A DNA stretch of 64,000 nucleotides from Roseateles_B flavus (GTDB lineage: Bacteria; Pseudomonadota; Gammaproteobacteria; Burkholderiales; Burkholderiaceae_C): contig NZ_JBDPZC010000001.1 of NCBI RefSeq assembly GCF_039872765.1, positions 620,001-684,000 of the forward strand, given 5' to 3'. Below the pieces are notes generated by a model. It was given only the letters and a program-made list of their open reading frames with translations. It made no database searches and was not told the origin of the DNA. Shown here in pieces: positions 26,620-34,646 of this stretch; the stretch's first letter is position 1, and the number at the start of each line of letters is the position of its first letter. The translations under genes were made by a program, and so were the position numbers.

Positions 26620-27969
26620 ATGAGCCATGCCGCCCAAGACCCCCGCATTGCCTCGCTCTACGCCGAGCACCTCCAGACCTGCCAGGCCCGCGCCGAGCGT
26701 GCGCTGAGCCTCAGCGGCCATGAGGCCCTGCTGATCGCCTCGGGCGTCGAGAAGTACGCTTTCCTGGACGACCGCCCCTATCTCTTCCAGCCCAACCCGC
26801 ACTTCAAGGCCTGGCTGCCGCTCGTGGCTCACCCATACAGCTGGCTGCTGGTGCGCCCGGGCGCGAAGCCACTGCTGGTCTACTACCAGCCCGACGACTA
26901 CTGGCACGTGCCCCCCGCACCGCCGGCCGGCTACTGGGTGGACCAGGTCGAGCTGCGCGTGATCAGCGAGCCCGAGCAGGCGCTGCAGCACCTGCCGGCG
27001 GACATCAGCCGTCTGGCCATCGTCGGCGAGGTCGATGCGGCCCTGCAGCACCTGGTGCCCAACAATCCCGAGGCCCTGGTCCACAGCCTGCACTGGGCCC
27101 GCGCGTGCAAGACACCCTATGAGCAGCAATGCCTGCGCGAGGCCTCGCTGATCGGGGCGCGTGCGCATCTGGCGGCGCGTGATGCCTTCCTGGCGGGCGG
27201 CTCCGAGGCCGAGATCCACCGTGCCTACCTGATCGCCGCCGGTCACACCGACCGCGACCTGCCCTACAGCAATATCGTGGGCGTCAACGAGCATGCCGCC
27301 GTGCTGCACTACCAGTACCAGGACACGGCGCGCCCCGCGCAACACCGGTCCTTGCTGGTGGATGCGGGCGCGCAGGTGGCGGGTTATGCCTCGGACATCA
27401 CCCGCACCTGGACCCGTGGCGATGCCGGCAGCGCCGAGTTCGACGCGCTGCTCGCCGCCATGGAATCGGCGCAGCTGGCCCTGGTCGACGAGGTCCGGCA
27501 GGGCGTGGACTACCGCGAGATCCACCTCAGCACCCACCGCCACATCGCCCGCATCCTGCGCGAGCAGCAGCTGGTGGCCATGAGCGAGGAGGCGATGCTG
27601 GCCGAGCGCGTGACCAGCACCTTCTTCCCGCATGGCATCGGTCACTTCCTGGGCCTGCAGGTGCATGACGTGGGCGGATTCATGGCCAGCGAGGCGGGTG
27701 GCACGCGGGGCAAGCCGGACGGGCATCCCTATCTGCGCCTGACCCGCGACCTGGCCGCCGGCATGTGCGTGACCATCGAGCCGGGCCTCTACTTCATCCC
27801 CACGCTGCTGAACAAGCTGCGCGCCACGCCGGCCGCGAAGGCCGTGGACTGGGCGAAGGTGGAGCGTCTGGCGCGCTTTGGCGGCATCCGCATCGAGGAC
27901 GACGTGGTGTGCCGTGCCGACGGCGCCCCCGAGAACCTCACGCGCGACGCCTTCGCCGCACTCGCTTGA
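26620..27969 (+). CDS. pepQ: Xaa-Pro dipeptidase
   Basis: Cleaves dipeptides with C-terminal proline in the cytoplasm (M24B metallopeptidase). The 449-residue protein has an N-terminal creatinase-like domain and a pita-bread catalytic domain. Visible metal ligands are Asp in LLVDAGA, Asp in SDITRTW, His in PHGIGHFLG, Glu in TIEPGLYF and Glu in GIRIEDDVV. Length and motifs match PepQ. It converges with the FemAB gene 9 bases on. Confidence 0.93.
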   Translation: MSHAAQDPRIASLYAEHLQTCQARAERALSLSGHEALLIASGVEKYAFLDDRPYLFQPNPHFKAWLPLVAHPYSWLLVRPGAKPLLVYYQPDDYWHVPPAPPAGYWVDQVELRVISEPEQALQHLPADISRLAIVGEVDAALQHLVPNNPEALVHSLHWARACKTPYEQQCLREASLIGARAHLAARDAFLAGGSEAEIHRAYLIAAGHTDRDLPYSNIVGVNEHAAVLHYQYQDTARPAQHRSLLVDAGAQVAGYASDITRTWTRGDAGSAEFDALLAAMESAQLALVDEVRQGVDYREIHLSTHRHIARILREQQLVAMSEEAMLAERVTSTFFPHGIGHFLGLQVHDVGGFMASEAGGTRGKPDGHPYLRLTRDLAAGMCVTIEPGLYFIPTLLNKLRATPAAKAVDWAKVERLARFGGIRIEDDVVCRADGAPENLTRDAFAALA

Positions 27970-27978
27970 TTCGATCGA

Positions 27979-29022
27979 TCAGGGGATGCCGCGCACGATG
28001 TGCGGCCCCAGCAGGCTGCTGAACCACACCGGCAGCTTCTGCCAGGCCCGCACCAGCAGGGCGAACTTGCCGTTGCTGGGGCGGGCGTCGCCCACCGAAC
28101 CCTTGAAGGAGTGGTACTGCCAGTAGGCCGGATGGGCCGTGGCGCCCCACTGCTGCTTGAACTTGTAGGTGCCGCTGTCCACCGTGCTGCGGCCGAAGTC
28201 GAACAAGGGCTGGCCGCGCTGGATGCTGCGCTCCAGCACCCGCCAGTACATCAGCACATTGACGCTGAGGTGGTTGTACTCGCGCAGCGCGCTGGCGCTG
28301 GGGATCAGGGTGCAGCCCGGCGCATGCAGCAGGAAGCCCGCGGCCACCGCGCGGCCCTCGTGGCGCAGCACGGCGATCTCGGCCTCGGCGGGGAACTGCG
28401 CCAGCATCTGGGCGAAGAGGGCCCGGCCGTAGGGCGGCGTGCCCAGGTCGCGCATATTGCGGGCGAAGACGCGGTAGAACTCGTCCAGCAGCTCCTCGCG
28501 CCCGAAGGCCATGCTGAAGCGATCATCGGACAGCGGCTTGCGGATCTGGCTGCGCAGCTTGGACTTGATGCCCTTCTCCCACAGCAGCTCCGGCGTGGCC
28601 GGCAGGGGCAGGCGCATGTGGACCTTTTCGGTCACCAGCGCATTGAAGGACGGGTGCTGCAGCTCGCGCTCATGGCGCAGTTCCAGGTGCTTGACATCCA
28701 GGCGCCGGGCCAGCTCGACGGCGGCCTCGACCAGCCGGGCTTCGTCCGCGGGGCTGTCAGCCAGCACGCCGCCGGTGTTGAGATAGGGCTGGCTCACCAG
28801 GTAGCGCCCGAAGAGGGGGCCGCTCACCAGTTGCAGGGGCAGCACGCCGACGATGGCCTCGCCGCGCGTCAGCCACAGGAAGTGCGGCTCATGGCGCAGG
28901 GCCTGCCGCAGGACTGCCGACCACTCCTGGCGCAGATGGAAGCCGTCATAGCCGAAGCGCTGCAGGTATGCATTCCAGCCGGCGGGCGGCTGCGGGGCCT
29001 GGTGCAGGGTCGTGTCGGGCAT
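27979..29022 (-). CDS. FemAB-like, PEP-CTERM/exosortase-associated GNAT protein
   Basis: The 347-residue protein shows the duplicated acyltransferase fold of FemAB proteins (LTRGEAIVGVLPLQLVSGPLFGRYLVSQPYLNTGGVL; RNMRDLGTPPYGRALF; VAAGFLLHAPGCTLIPSASALREYNHLSVNVLMYWRVLE; FDFGRSTVDSGTYKFKQQWGA). This is the subfamily tied to PEP-CTERM/exosortase systems. No exosortase lies in the window, but a PEP-CTERM protein is encoded at 46220. The exact reaction is unknown. Confidence 0.85.
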   Translation of the reverse strand: MPDTTLHQAPQPPAGWNAYLQRFGYDGFHLRQEWSAVLRQALRHEPHFLWLTRGEAIVGVLPLQLVSGPLFGRYLVSQPYLNTGGVLADSPADEARLVEAAVELARRLDVKHLELRHERELQHPSFNALVTEKVHMRLPLPATPELLWEKGIKSKLRSQIRKPLSDDRFSMAFGREELLDEFYRVFARNMRDLGTPPYGRALFAQMLAQFPAEAEIAVLRHEGRAVAAGFLLHAPGCTLIPSASALREYNHLSVNVLMYWRVLERSIQRGQPLFDFGRSTVDSGTYKFKQQWGATAHPAYWQYHSFKGSVGDARPSNGKFALLVRAWQKLPVWFSSLLGPHIVRGIP

Positions 29023-29120
29023 GCGTGGGCGGTGCTGGGGCGCGTTGAAGGGCCCCGCATCCTATGTCATCCCCTGCGGGCGCTGCACCGCCCGACTCAG
29101 GGTCCGAGGTGTGCAGACGT

Positions 29121-29155
29121 AAAAAGGCCGCCGGGCCCGGCCGGGCGCGGCGGCT
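29121..29155 (-). terminator. Intrinsic terminator of the ompW-like gene
   Basis: On the minus strand a GC-rich hairpin (about 29126-29154, arms GCCGCCG and CGGCGGC) is followed by five T residues (complement of AAAAA at 29121-29125). It lies about 40 bases past the ompW stop. Confidence 0.85.
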
Positions 29156-29196
29156 CAAAACAAAGAGGATTGCTCAGAAGAAAACGCGGGGCTCGC

Positions 29197-29808
29197 TCAG
29201 AAGCGGAAGCCCAGACCCACGCCCACCAGCAGCGGGTCGACCTTGAACTTGCCGACTTCGGTGCCCTTGGAGTAGACCTTGGTGCCGATCTGCACCTTCT
29301 TGATGTCCACGTTCAGGTACAGGTTCTTGCTGATCTCGTAGTCGAAGCCGACCTGGAAGGACAGGCCCACGCTGGTGTGCTTGACGCTGGGCGACAGGGC
29401 GGTATCCACGGCCGGGATGAATTCCACGTTCGAGAAGATCGTGTAGTTCAGGCCGGCGCCCACGTAGGGACGGAAGGTGTCATTGGGGGCGAAGTGGTAC
29501 TGCAGGCTCAGGGTGGGCGGCAGGTGCTTCAGGGTACCGATCTCGGTGCCACCGGCCGACAGCGTGTGCTTCTGCGGATAGGTCAGGATCAGCTCAGCGG
29601 CCAGGTTGGGGCTGAAGAAGTAGCTGAAGTCGACTTCGGGGATGACCTTGTTGTTGACGCTCAGGTCCAGACCGGTCGTGTCCTTGTTGGCCGAGTCGAG
29701 GTTCACGGCACGCACGCGCATCAGCCAGGGGCTCTCGGCGGCCTGGGCGGCAAAGGCGCCGGCGGCCAGGGTGGCGGCGATCAGGGTGCGTGCAACAAGC
29801 TTGCTCAT
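29197..29808 (-). CDS. ompW: OmpW-family outer-membrane protein
   Basis: The 203-residue protein has a signal peptide ending at AAQAA (about residue 24) and an eight-stranded barrel pattern: SPWLMRVRAVNL, PEVDFSYFFSPNLAAELILTYP, PPTLSLQYHF, FRPYVGAGLNYTIF, SVGLSFQVGFDYEI, and terminal aromatic GVGLGFRF. These match OmpW. OmpW proteins form a hydrophobic channel in the outer membrane. The leader carries a nested inverted repeat (29811-29855) that includes part of the ribosome site. Confidence 0.93.
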   Translation of the reverse strand: MSKLVARTLIAATLAAGAFAAQAAESPWLMRVRAVNLDSANKDTTGLDLSVNNKVIPEVDFSYFFSPNLAAELILTYPQKHTLSAGGTEIGTLKHLPPTLSLQYHFAPNDTFRPYVGAGLNYTIFSNVEFIPAVDTALSPSVKHTSVGLSFQVGFDYEISKNLYLNVDIKKVQIGTKVYSKGTEVGKFKVDPLLVGVGLGFRF

Positions 29809-29810
29809 CT

Positions 29811-29855
29811 CAATAGCTCCTTCAAAGAATGGGAACGTTCCCGATGAAGCTATTG
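29811..29855 (-). promoter_or_regulatory. Nested inverted repeat in the ompW leader overlapping its ribosome site
   Basis: Outer arms CAATAGCT (29811-29818) and AGCTATTG (29848-29855) are exact complements. Inside is a perfect 12-bp palindrome, GGGAACGTTCCC (29831-29842). The minus-strand ribosome site GGAG/GGAGCT (29815-29820) is partly inside the outer stem, 2 bases from the AUG region. A translation-controlling RNA fold, or a repressor operator at the palindrome, are both possible. Confidence 0.55.
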
Positions 29856-29956
29856 GAGAGGCCGCGCGAGGGTTATCCCTTGATGTGACGCAACTCCGGG
29901 GGCGCCTTGCCCCCAGGATTCATGTGGACATCAGGACGACTTGATCCGGCGCAAGC

Positions 29957-30814
29957 TCAGGCGCCCAGACCGAGGCGTTTGCACAACTCCAGCACCAGGC
30001 CGCTCTGGTTGAGCGTATAGAAGTGGATGCCCGGGGCGCCGCCGGCGATCAGGCGTTCGCACACCCGCGTGACCACGTCCAGGCCGAAGGCGCGGATGGA
30101 GGCGGTGTCGTCCATATAGCCTTCCATCTTCAGCGCGACCCAGCGCGGGATCTCGATGCCGTCACGGGCGGCGAACTGCGCGATGCGGCCGTAGTTGTGG
30201 AAGGGCATGATGCCCGGCACGATGGGCGCGGTGACGCCCAGCCGGCGGGCCTCGTCCACGAAGTGGAAGTAGGCGTCCGGGTTGAAGAAGAACTGGGTGA
30301 TGGCGCCGCTTGCGCCGGCCTTCATCTTGTCCGCGAAGTGCTGGAGGTCCCGTGCGGCATAACGCTGTTGTGGGTGGTACTCCGGATAGGCGGCCACCTC
30401 GATCTGCCAGTCCGCGCCTTGCGTCTCGCGGATGAACTGCACCAGCTCGGCGGCATAGCGGAACTCGCCGGCCGTGGCCGTGCCGCTGGGCAGATCGCCT
30501 CGCAGGGCCACGACACGGCGGATGTTCTGCGCGCGGTAGGTGGCCAGGATCTCGGCGATGTTCTCGCGGGTCGAGCCCACGCAGGAGAGGTGCGGTGCGG
30601 CCTCATGGCCGGCCGCGGCGATCTCGCTGACGGTGGCCAGGGTCTTCTCGCGGGTGGAGCCGCCGGCGCCGTAAGTCACGCTGAAGTAGTGCGGCTGCAC
30701 GGCGCTCAGCTCCTGCACGACGGTGCGCAGCTTCTCGGTGCCCACGGGCGTGTTGGGAGGGAAGAACTCGAAGCTGACCGGCGGCTTGGCCGGCGTGGTG
30801 TTCGTGAGGCTCAT
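29957..30814 (-). CDS. metF: 5,10-methylenetetrahydrofolate reductase
   Basis: FAD enzyme that makes 5-methyl-THF for methionine synthesis. The 285-residue protein has SFEFFPPNTPVGTEKL, SVTYGAGGSTREKT, HLSCVGSTRENI, VALRGDLPSG, ITQFFFNPDAYFHFVD, PIVPGIMPFHNYGRIAQFA, and GIHFYTLNQSG. ATG 30814 overlaps the tlyA stop by four bases, so it is translationally coupled to tlyA in the ahcY-tlyA-metF unit of the methyl cycle. Confidence 0.96.
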   Translation of the reverse strand: MSLTNTTPAKPPVSFEFFPPNTPVGTEKLRTVVQELSAVQPHYFSVTYGAGGSTREKTLATVSEIAAAGHEAAPHLSCVGSTRENIAEILATYRAQNIRRVVALRGDLPSGTATAGEFRYAAELVQFIRETQGADWQIEVAAYPEYHPQQRYAARDLQHFADKMKAGASGAITQFFFNPDAYFHFVDEARRLGVTAPIVPGIMPFHNYGRIAQFAARDGIEIPRWVALKMEGYMDDTASIRAFGLDVVTRVCERLIAGGAPGIHFYTLNQSGLVLELCKRLGLGA

Positions 30815-31593
30815 GGCGATGCCTTTCCTGTGGCTGTGGGGTGGCCGCTCGTCTTGCGGGCCCACAGAAAGAATTCCGTGTTGCCATCACCGCCGGTGAT
30901 GGCGCTGCTGAAGTAGCCCTGCACCTGCCAGCCCAGTCCTTGAGCGGCGTTGCGGGCCTGCTGTTCCAGTTGCGGGTACAGCGAAGGGTCCTTGACCAGT
31001 CCGCCCCTGGAGAGGGCCTTGGGGCCCAGCTCGAACTGCGGCTTGATCAGGAGCAAGACCTGACCCTCCGCCGCGAGCCAGGGGTCCAGTTGCGCGAAGG
31101 CGCCCGTCATGGAGATGAAGCTCAGGTCTCCCACGATCAGCGGGAAGCCGCCGCTCGGCACATGGGAAGTCAGGGCCGAGCCCGCCAGCTCGCGCACATG
31201 CAGGCCCTCGAGCGCGGTGACGCGCGCATCGGTCTGCAGGGTCGCATGCAGCTGCCCATGCCCCACGTCCACGCCCACGACACGGGCGGCGCCGTGCTTG
31301 AGCAGGCAGTCGGTGAAGCCGCCGGTGCTCTGGCCCATGTCCAGCACCGTGAGGCCTTGCACTGCAATGCCGCTGGCCTGCAGCGCGCCTTCCAGCTTCA
31401 GGCCGCCGCGGGAGATGTAGCGCAGCTCCGCGTCGTCCGTCACCGCCAGCACCTCGCGCTCGCCCACGTCCTCGCCCGCCTTCCTCACCTTCGCCCCCGA
31501 CGCCCGCAGCACCGCGCCCCGCTCGATCAGCCGCTGGGCGGCCGAGCGCGTGGGCGCGAGTTGCAGGGTCATGAGGCGTTGGTCGGCGCGCAT
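30811..31593 (-). CDS. tlyA: TlyA-family rRNA methyltransferase
   Basis: The 260-residue protein has an N-terminal S4 RNA-binding domain (RSAAQRLIERGAVLRASGAKVRKAGEDV) and an FtsJ-type SAM methyltransferase domain (LTVLDMGQSTGGFTDCLLKHGAARVVGVDVGHGQL, LIVGDLSFISM, LIKPQFELG). TlyA proteins 2'-O-methylate rRNA cytidines. It is placed with ahcY, which removes the SAH that the reaction produces. Its stop overlaps metF. Confidence 0.9.
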   Translation of the reverse strand: MRADQRLMTLQLAPTRSAAQRLIERGAVLRASGAKVRKAGEDVGEREVLAVTDDAELRYISRGGLKLEGALQASGIAVQGLTVLDMGQSTGGFTDCLLKHGAARVVGVDVGHGQLHATLQTDARVTALEGLHVRELAGSALTSHVPSGGFPLIVGDLSFISMTGAFAQLDPWLAAEGQVLLLIKPQFELGPKALSRGGLVKDPSLYPQLEQQARNAAQGLGWQVQGYFSSAITGGDGNTEFFLWARKTSGHPTATGKASP

Positions 31594-31673
31594 TGAGGAA
31601 GTTTGGGGTTTGTCGTGGCAGCGTTCGGTGGTGCCGGGCGTAGCGAGCGGACTTCAGGCTAGGCGCGGGAGGA

Positions 31674-31716
31674 TCCGCAGACCGGAACGTAGCGGCGCTA
31701 CGTGAGGATCTGCGGA
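31674..31716. repeat. Nested palindrome between tlyA and ahcY, possible dispersed element
   Basis: Outer arms TCCGCAGA (31674-31681) and TCTGCGGA (31709-31716) enclose inner arms ACGTAGC (31687-31693) and GCTACGT (31697-31703). All arms are exact. It sits in the 168-base gap inside the ahcY-tlyA-metF unit, so it would be transcribed as a folded RNA. The block looks like a dispersed intergenic repeat of Burkholderiales, but that is recall, not tested here. Confidence 0.6.
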
Positions 31717-31761
31717 GGGGCCCGCAACGACGCATGAAGTTCGCGCAGTAGCCCGCAGAGA

Positions 31762-33183
31762 TCAGTAGCGGTAGGTGTCGGGCTTGTAGGGGCCCTGCTT
31801 GGGCACACCGATATACGCCGCCTGCTCCTCCGTCAGCTCCGTCAGCTGCGCATTCAGCGTGGTCAGCTGCAGGCGCGCCACCTTCTCGTCCAGGTGCTTG
31901 GGCAGCACATAGACCTTGCCGATGTCGTAGGCGTCGCGGTGGGCGAACAGCTCGATCTGGGCGATGGTCTGGTTGGCGAAGGACGAGCTCATCACATAGC
32001 TCGGATGACCCGTGCCGCAGCCCAGGTTCACCAGGCGGCCCTTGGCGAGCAGGATGATGCGCTTGCCGTCGGGGAAGATGACGTGGTCCACCTGCGGCTT
32101 GATCTCCTCCCACTGGTACTTCTCCAGCGAGGCGACGTCAATCTCGTTGTCGAAGTGACCGATGTTGCAGACGATGGCGTTGTTCTTCATCGCGGCCATG
32201 TGCTCGTGGCGGATGACGTTCTTGTTGCCGGTGGTGGTCACGAAGATGTCGGCCTTGTCGGCGGCGTACTCCATGGTCACGACGCGATAGCCTTCCATCG
32301 CGGCCTGCAGCGCGCAGATGGGGTCGATCTCGGTCACCCACACTTGCGCGGACAGGGCGCGCAGGGCCTGTGCCGAGCCCTTGCCCACGTCGCCATAGCC
32401 GGCCACCACGGCGATCTTGCCGGCCACCATCACGTCGGTGGCGCGCTTGATGCCGTCCACGAGGGACTCGCGGCAGCCATAGAGGTTGTCGAACTTGCTC
32501 TTGGTGACGGAGTCGTTGACGTTGATGGCGCGGAACAGCAGCGTGCCCTTGGCGCTCATCTCCTTCAGGCGGTGCACGCCGGTGGTGGTTTCCTCGGTCA
32601 CGCCGATGATCTCGGCGCTCTTGCGGGTGTACCAGGTGGGGTCCTGGGCGACCTTGGCCTTGATGGCGGCGAAGAGGATTCGCTCTTCCTCGCTGCCCGG
32701 GTTGGCCAGCACGGAGAGGTCCTTCTCGGCCTTCTGGCCCAGGTGCATCAGCAGGGTGGCATCGCCGCCGTCGTCCAGGATCATGTTGGGGCCTTCGCCC
32801 GCTTCACCCTTGCCGGCGAATTCGAAGATGCGATGGGTGTAGTCCCAGTAGTCTTCCAGCGTCTCGCCCTTGTAGGCGAAGACGGGCGTGCCGCGCGCGG
32901 CCAGGGCGGCCGCGGCATGGTCTTGCGTGGAGAAGATGTTGCAGGACGCCCAGCGCACTTCGGCGCCCAGTGCCTGCAGGGTCTCGACCAGCACGCCGGT
33001 CTGGATGGTCATGTGCAGCGAGCCGGCGATGCGTGCGCCCTTGAGGGGCTGGCTGGCGGCGTATTCCTTGCGGATGGCCATCAGCGCGGGCATCTCGTGC
33101 TCGGCGATGTTGAGTTCCTTGCGACCCCAGTCAGCGAGGGACAGGTCGGCGATCTTGTAGTTGTCGGTGGCAGCGGCGTTCAT
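31762..33183 (-). CDS. ahcY: Adenosylhomocysteinase
   Basis: Splits S-adenosylhomocysteine to adenosine and homocysteine, relieving methyltransferase inhibition. The 473-residue protein has AGSLHMTIQTGVLVETL, WASCNIFSTQDHAAAAL, NMILDDGGDATLL, the NAD fold VAGYGDVGKGSAQALR, VTTTGNKNVI, and the C-terminal KPDTYRY expected for this enzyme. An AAGGAG ribosome site precedes ATG 33183. An SAH riboswitch lies in its leader. Confidence 0.97.
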   Translation of the reverse strand: MNAAATDNYKIADLSLADWGRKELNIAEHEMPALMAIRKEYAASQPLKGARIAGSLHMTIQTGVLVETLQALGAEVRWASCNIFSTQDHAAAALAARGTPVFAYKGETLEDYWDYTHRIFEFAGKGEAGEGPNMILDDGGDATLLMHLGQKAEKDLSVLANPGSEEERILFAAIKAKVAQDPTWYTRKSAEIIGVTEETTTGVHRLKEMSAKGTLLFRAINVNDSVTKSKFDNLYGCRESLVDGIKRATDVMVAGKIAVVAGYGDVGKGSAQALRALSAQVWVTEIDPICALQAAMEGYRVVTMEYAADKADIFVTTTGNKNVIRHEHMAAMKNNAIVCNIGHFDNEIDVASLEKYQWEEIKPQVDHVIFPDGKRIILLAKGRLVNLGCGTGHPSYVMSSSFANQTIAQIELFAHRDAYDIGKVYVLPKHLDEKVARLQLTTLNAQLTELTEEQAAYIGVPKQGPYKPDTYRY

Positions 33184-33269
33184 GGGCAGGCTCCTTCATG
33201 GTCTGAAGCCGCTGACGCCGGGCAGGGGAGGGGTCGAGGAAGACGCGATCACCCAGGCCAGACGGCAGC

Positions 33270-33382
33270 GGGTGAGCGCGGTTGCAAGAGGTCGGGTCCA
33301 GGAGGTGGATCGCTCGACCGGTTCCGAGCCTGGCCTTCAGGCGCCCGTATCAGGCAGTGAAGGTTGCAACGCTCCTCGGATC
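33270..33382 (-). ncRNA. SAH riboswitch upstream of ahcY
   Basis: The minus-strand leader carries the recognisable SAH-aptamer pattern CCGAGGAGCGUUGCAACC followed by a 6-bp CCUUCA/UGAAGG hairpin and GCCAGGCUCGG. P1-type pairing CCGAG (33375-33379) with CUCGG (33324-33328) and the long-range pairing GAGCG (33370-33374) with CGCUC (33274-33278, within GCAACCGCGCUC) are exact. The family is known to raise expression of SAH recycling genes when SAH accumulates. The boundaries are approximate. Confidence 0.88.
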
Positions 33383-33446
33383 AGCGCGGATTGTAGGGGC
33401 TGCGCGCCGCACGGTGCGTGAATTTGGGCCTGGACGATGCGGCAAT

Positions 33447-34583
33447 TCAGCCTTCGCCCGCACCGTCCTCCAGGCCCAGGAAGCGTGACAGGTGCGCCAG
33501 CGCCTGATCCAGTGCTTCTTCGAAAGGCGCGCCACGCGGACGTTCACCGACGAAGCCGGTCTTGCACTGCAGCCGGCCATCGACCACCTTGAGATTGGCC
33601 CAGCCGGGCACCTCTTCGCCCCACAGGAGCGGGAGGGCGTAATGGCCCATCTTGCGCCGCGCGGCGGGCGTGTAGGCCTCGAAGCGATAGGGCCAGCCCC
33701 AGAACAGCTCGAAGCGGTGGCGGTCCCACACGACCGGGTCGAAGGGTGCCAGCAGGCGCAGCGATTCATGCGGGCGGTGCCGGCGCGCGTGCGGGTCTTC
33801 GTCGGCCGGCCAGAACCAGACCTGACCCTCGACCTCGGCATGCGGATAGCGCTGCCGGGCCTTCTTGAGCAGCAGGCGGATCTCGGGCTGCAGATGCGGG
33901 GCGCCGTAGCGCAGCAGGGTGCCCAGGTAGCCGAAGCTGCGGGCGGGCAGCGGGGCGTAGAGCTTCAGCACCATGTCCAGCAGCCTCTCGGCGCGGGCCA
34001 GGCGGGCGGCTGGGCTGTCGTCCTGGGGCGGGTGCTGGACGGCCTCGTAGACGCGCGTCCCGCTGTCGCGCCGGTGCACGCGCAGCAGGCCGCGGTAATG
34101 CATGCCGTCCAGCAGATGCGTCACGCCATTGGACTGCCCGCCCCAGTAGCCGCGCACCTGGCCGTGATCGAACAGGGCCTGGACCTGGGCGGGATGCTGG
34201 GGGCCGGCCTCGGTGATATGGGCCAGCAGCTCCTGCGCGCGGGCCTGGGTCTCGCGGTCCCAGGGCTTGCGGGCGGTGCGCGGATGCATCAGCGCCAGGT
34301 GCTCGCGCGGCAGGAAGCCGTAGTTGACGAAGCAGTCCTCCTCGACGGCCAGGCGGCGGTAGCGGCTTTCGAGCTCGCCGGCGCGGTAGTCCTTGACCCG
34401 CCAGGCCAGGATCAGGTCCTGGGCCCGCGCCGGCGCGCGCATGGGGTCGGCCTGCACAAAGCCCAGGCGGCGGATGGCCTGGGGCAGGGTGGTGGGCGCG
34501 AAGAGGCTGCGCGCGATGGCGTAGCGGCGGAGTTGCTCGAGGCTGGGCGGGCGGGTACGGCTCACGGTGGGCGGCAGGGGCAT
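33447..34583 (-). CDS. YcaQ-like winged-helix protein (DNA glycosylase superfamily HTH_42)
   Basis: The 378-residue protein carries the family's conserved segments LRRYAIARSLF, IRRLGFVQADPMRAPARAQDL, FVNYGFLPREHLALMHPR, DGMHYRGLLRVHRRDSG and LLAPFDPVVWDRHRFELFWGWPYRFEAYTPAARRKMGHYALPLLWGEEVPGW. Members related to E. coli YcaQ unhook interstrand DNA crosslinks, but many homologues are uncharacterised, so a repair role is inference. It is a single gene upstream of the ahcY leader on the same strand. Confidence 0.82.
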   Translation of the reverse strand: MPLPPTVSRTRPPSLEQLRRYAIARSLFAPTTLPQAIRRLGFVQADPMRAPARAQDLILAWRVKDYRAGELESRYRRLAVEEDCFVNYGFLPREHLALMHPRTARKPWDRETQARAQELLAHITEAGPQHPAQVQALFDHGQVRGYWGGQSNGVTHLLDGMHYRGLLRVHRRDSGTRVYEAVQHPPQDDSPAARLARAERLLDMVLKLYAPLPARSFGYLGTLLRYGAPHLQPEIRLLLKKARQRYPHAEVEGQVWFWPADEDPHARRHRPHESLRLLAPFDPVVWDRHRFELFWGWPYRFEAYTPAARRKMGHYALPLLWGEEVPGWANLKVVDGRLQCKTGFVGERPRGAPFEEALDQALAHLSRFLGLEDGAGEG

Positions 34584-34646
34584 CGGTCAGGATGACCGGC
34601 AGCTTGCCTGGAGGCTGTGATTTTGTACAGTGCCGTTTGCCCGGCT

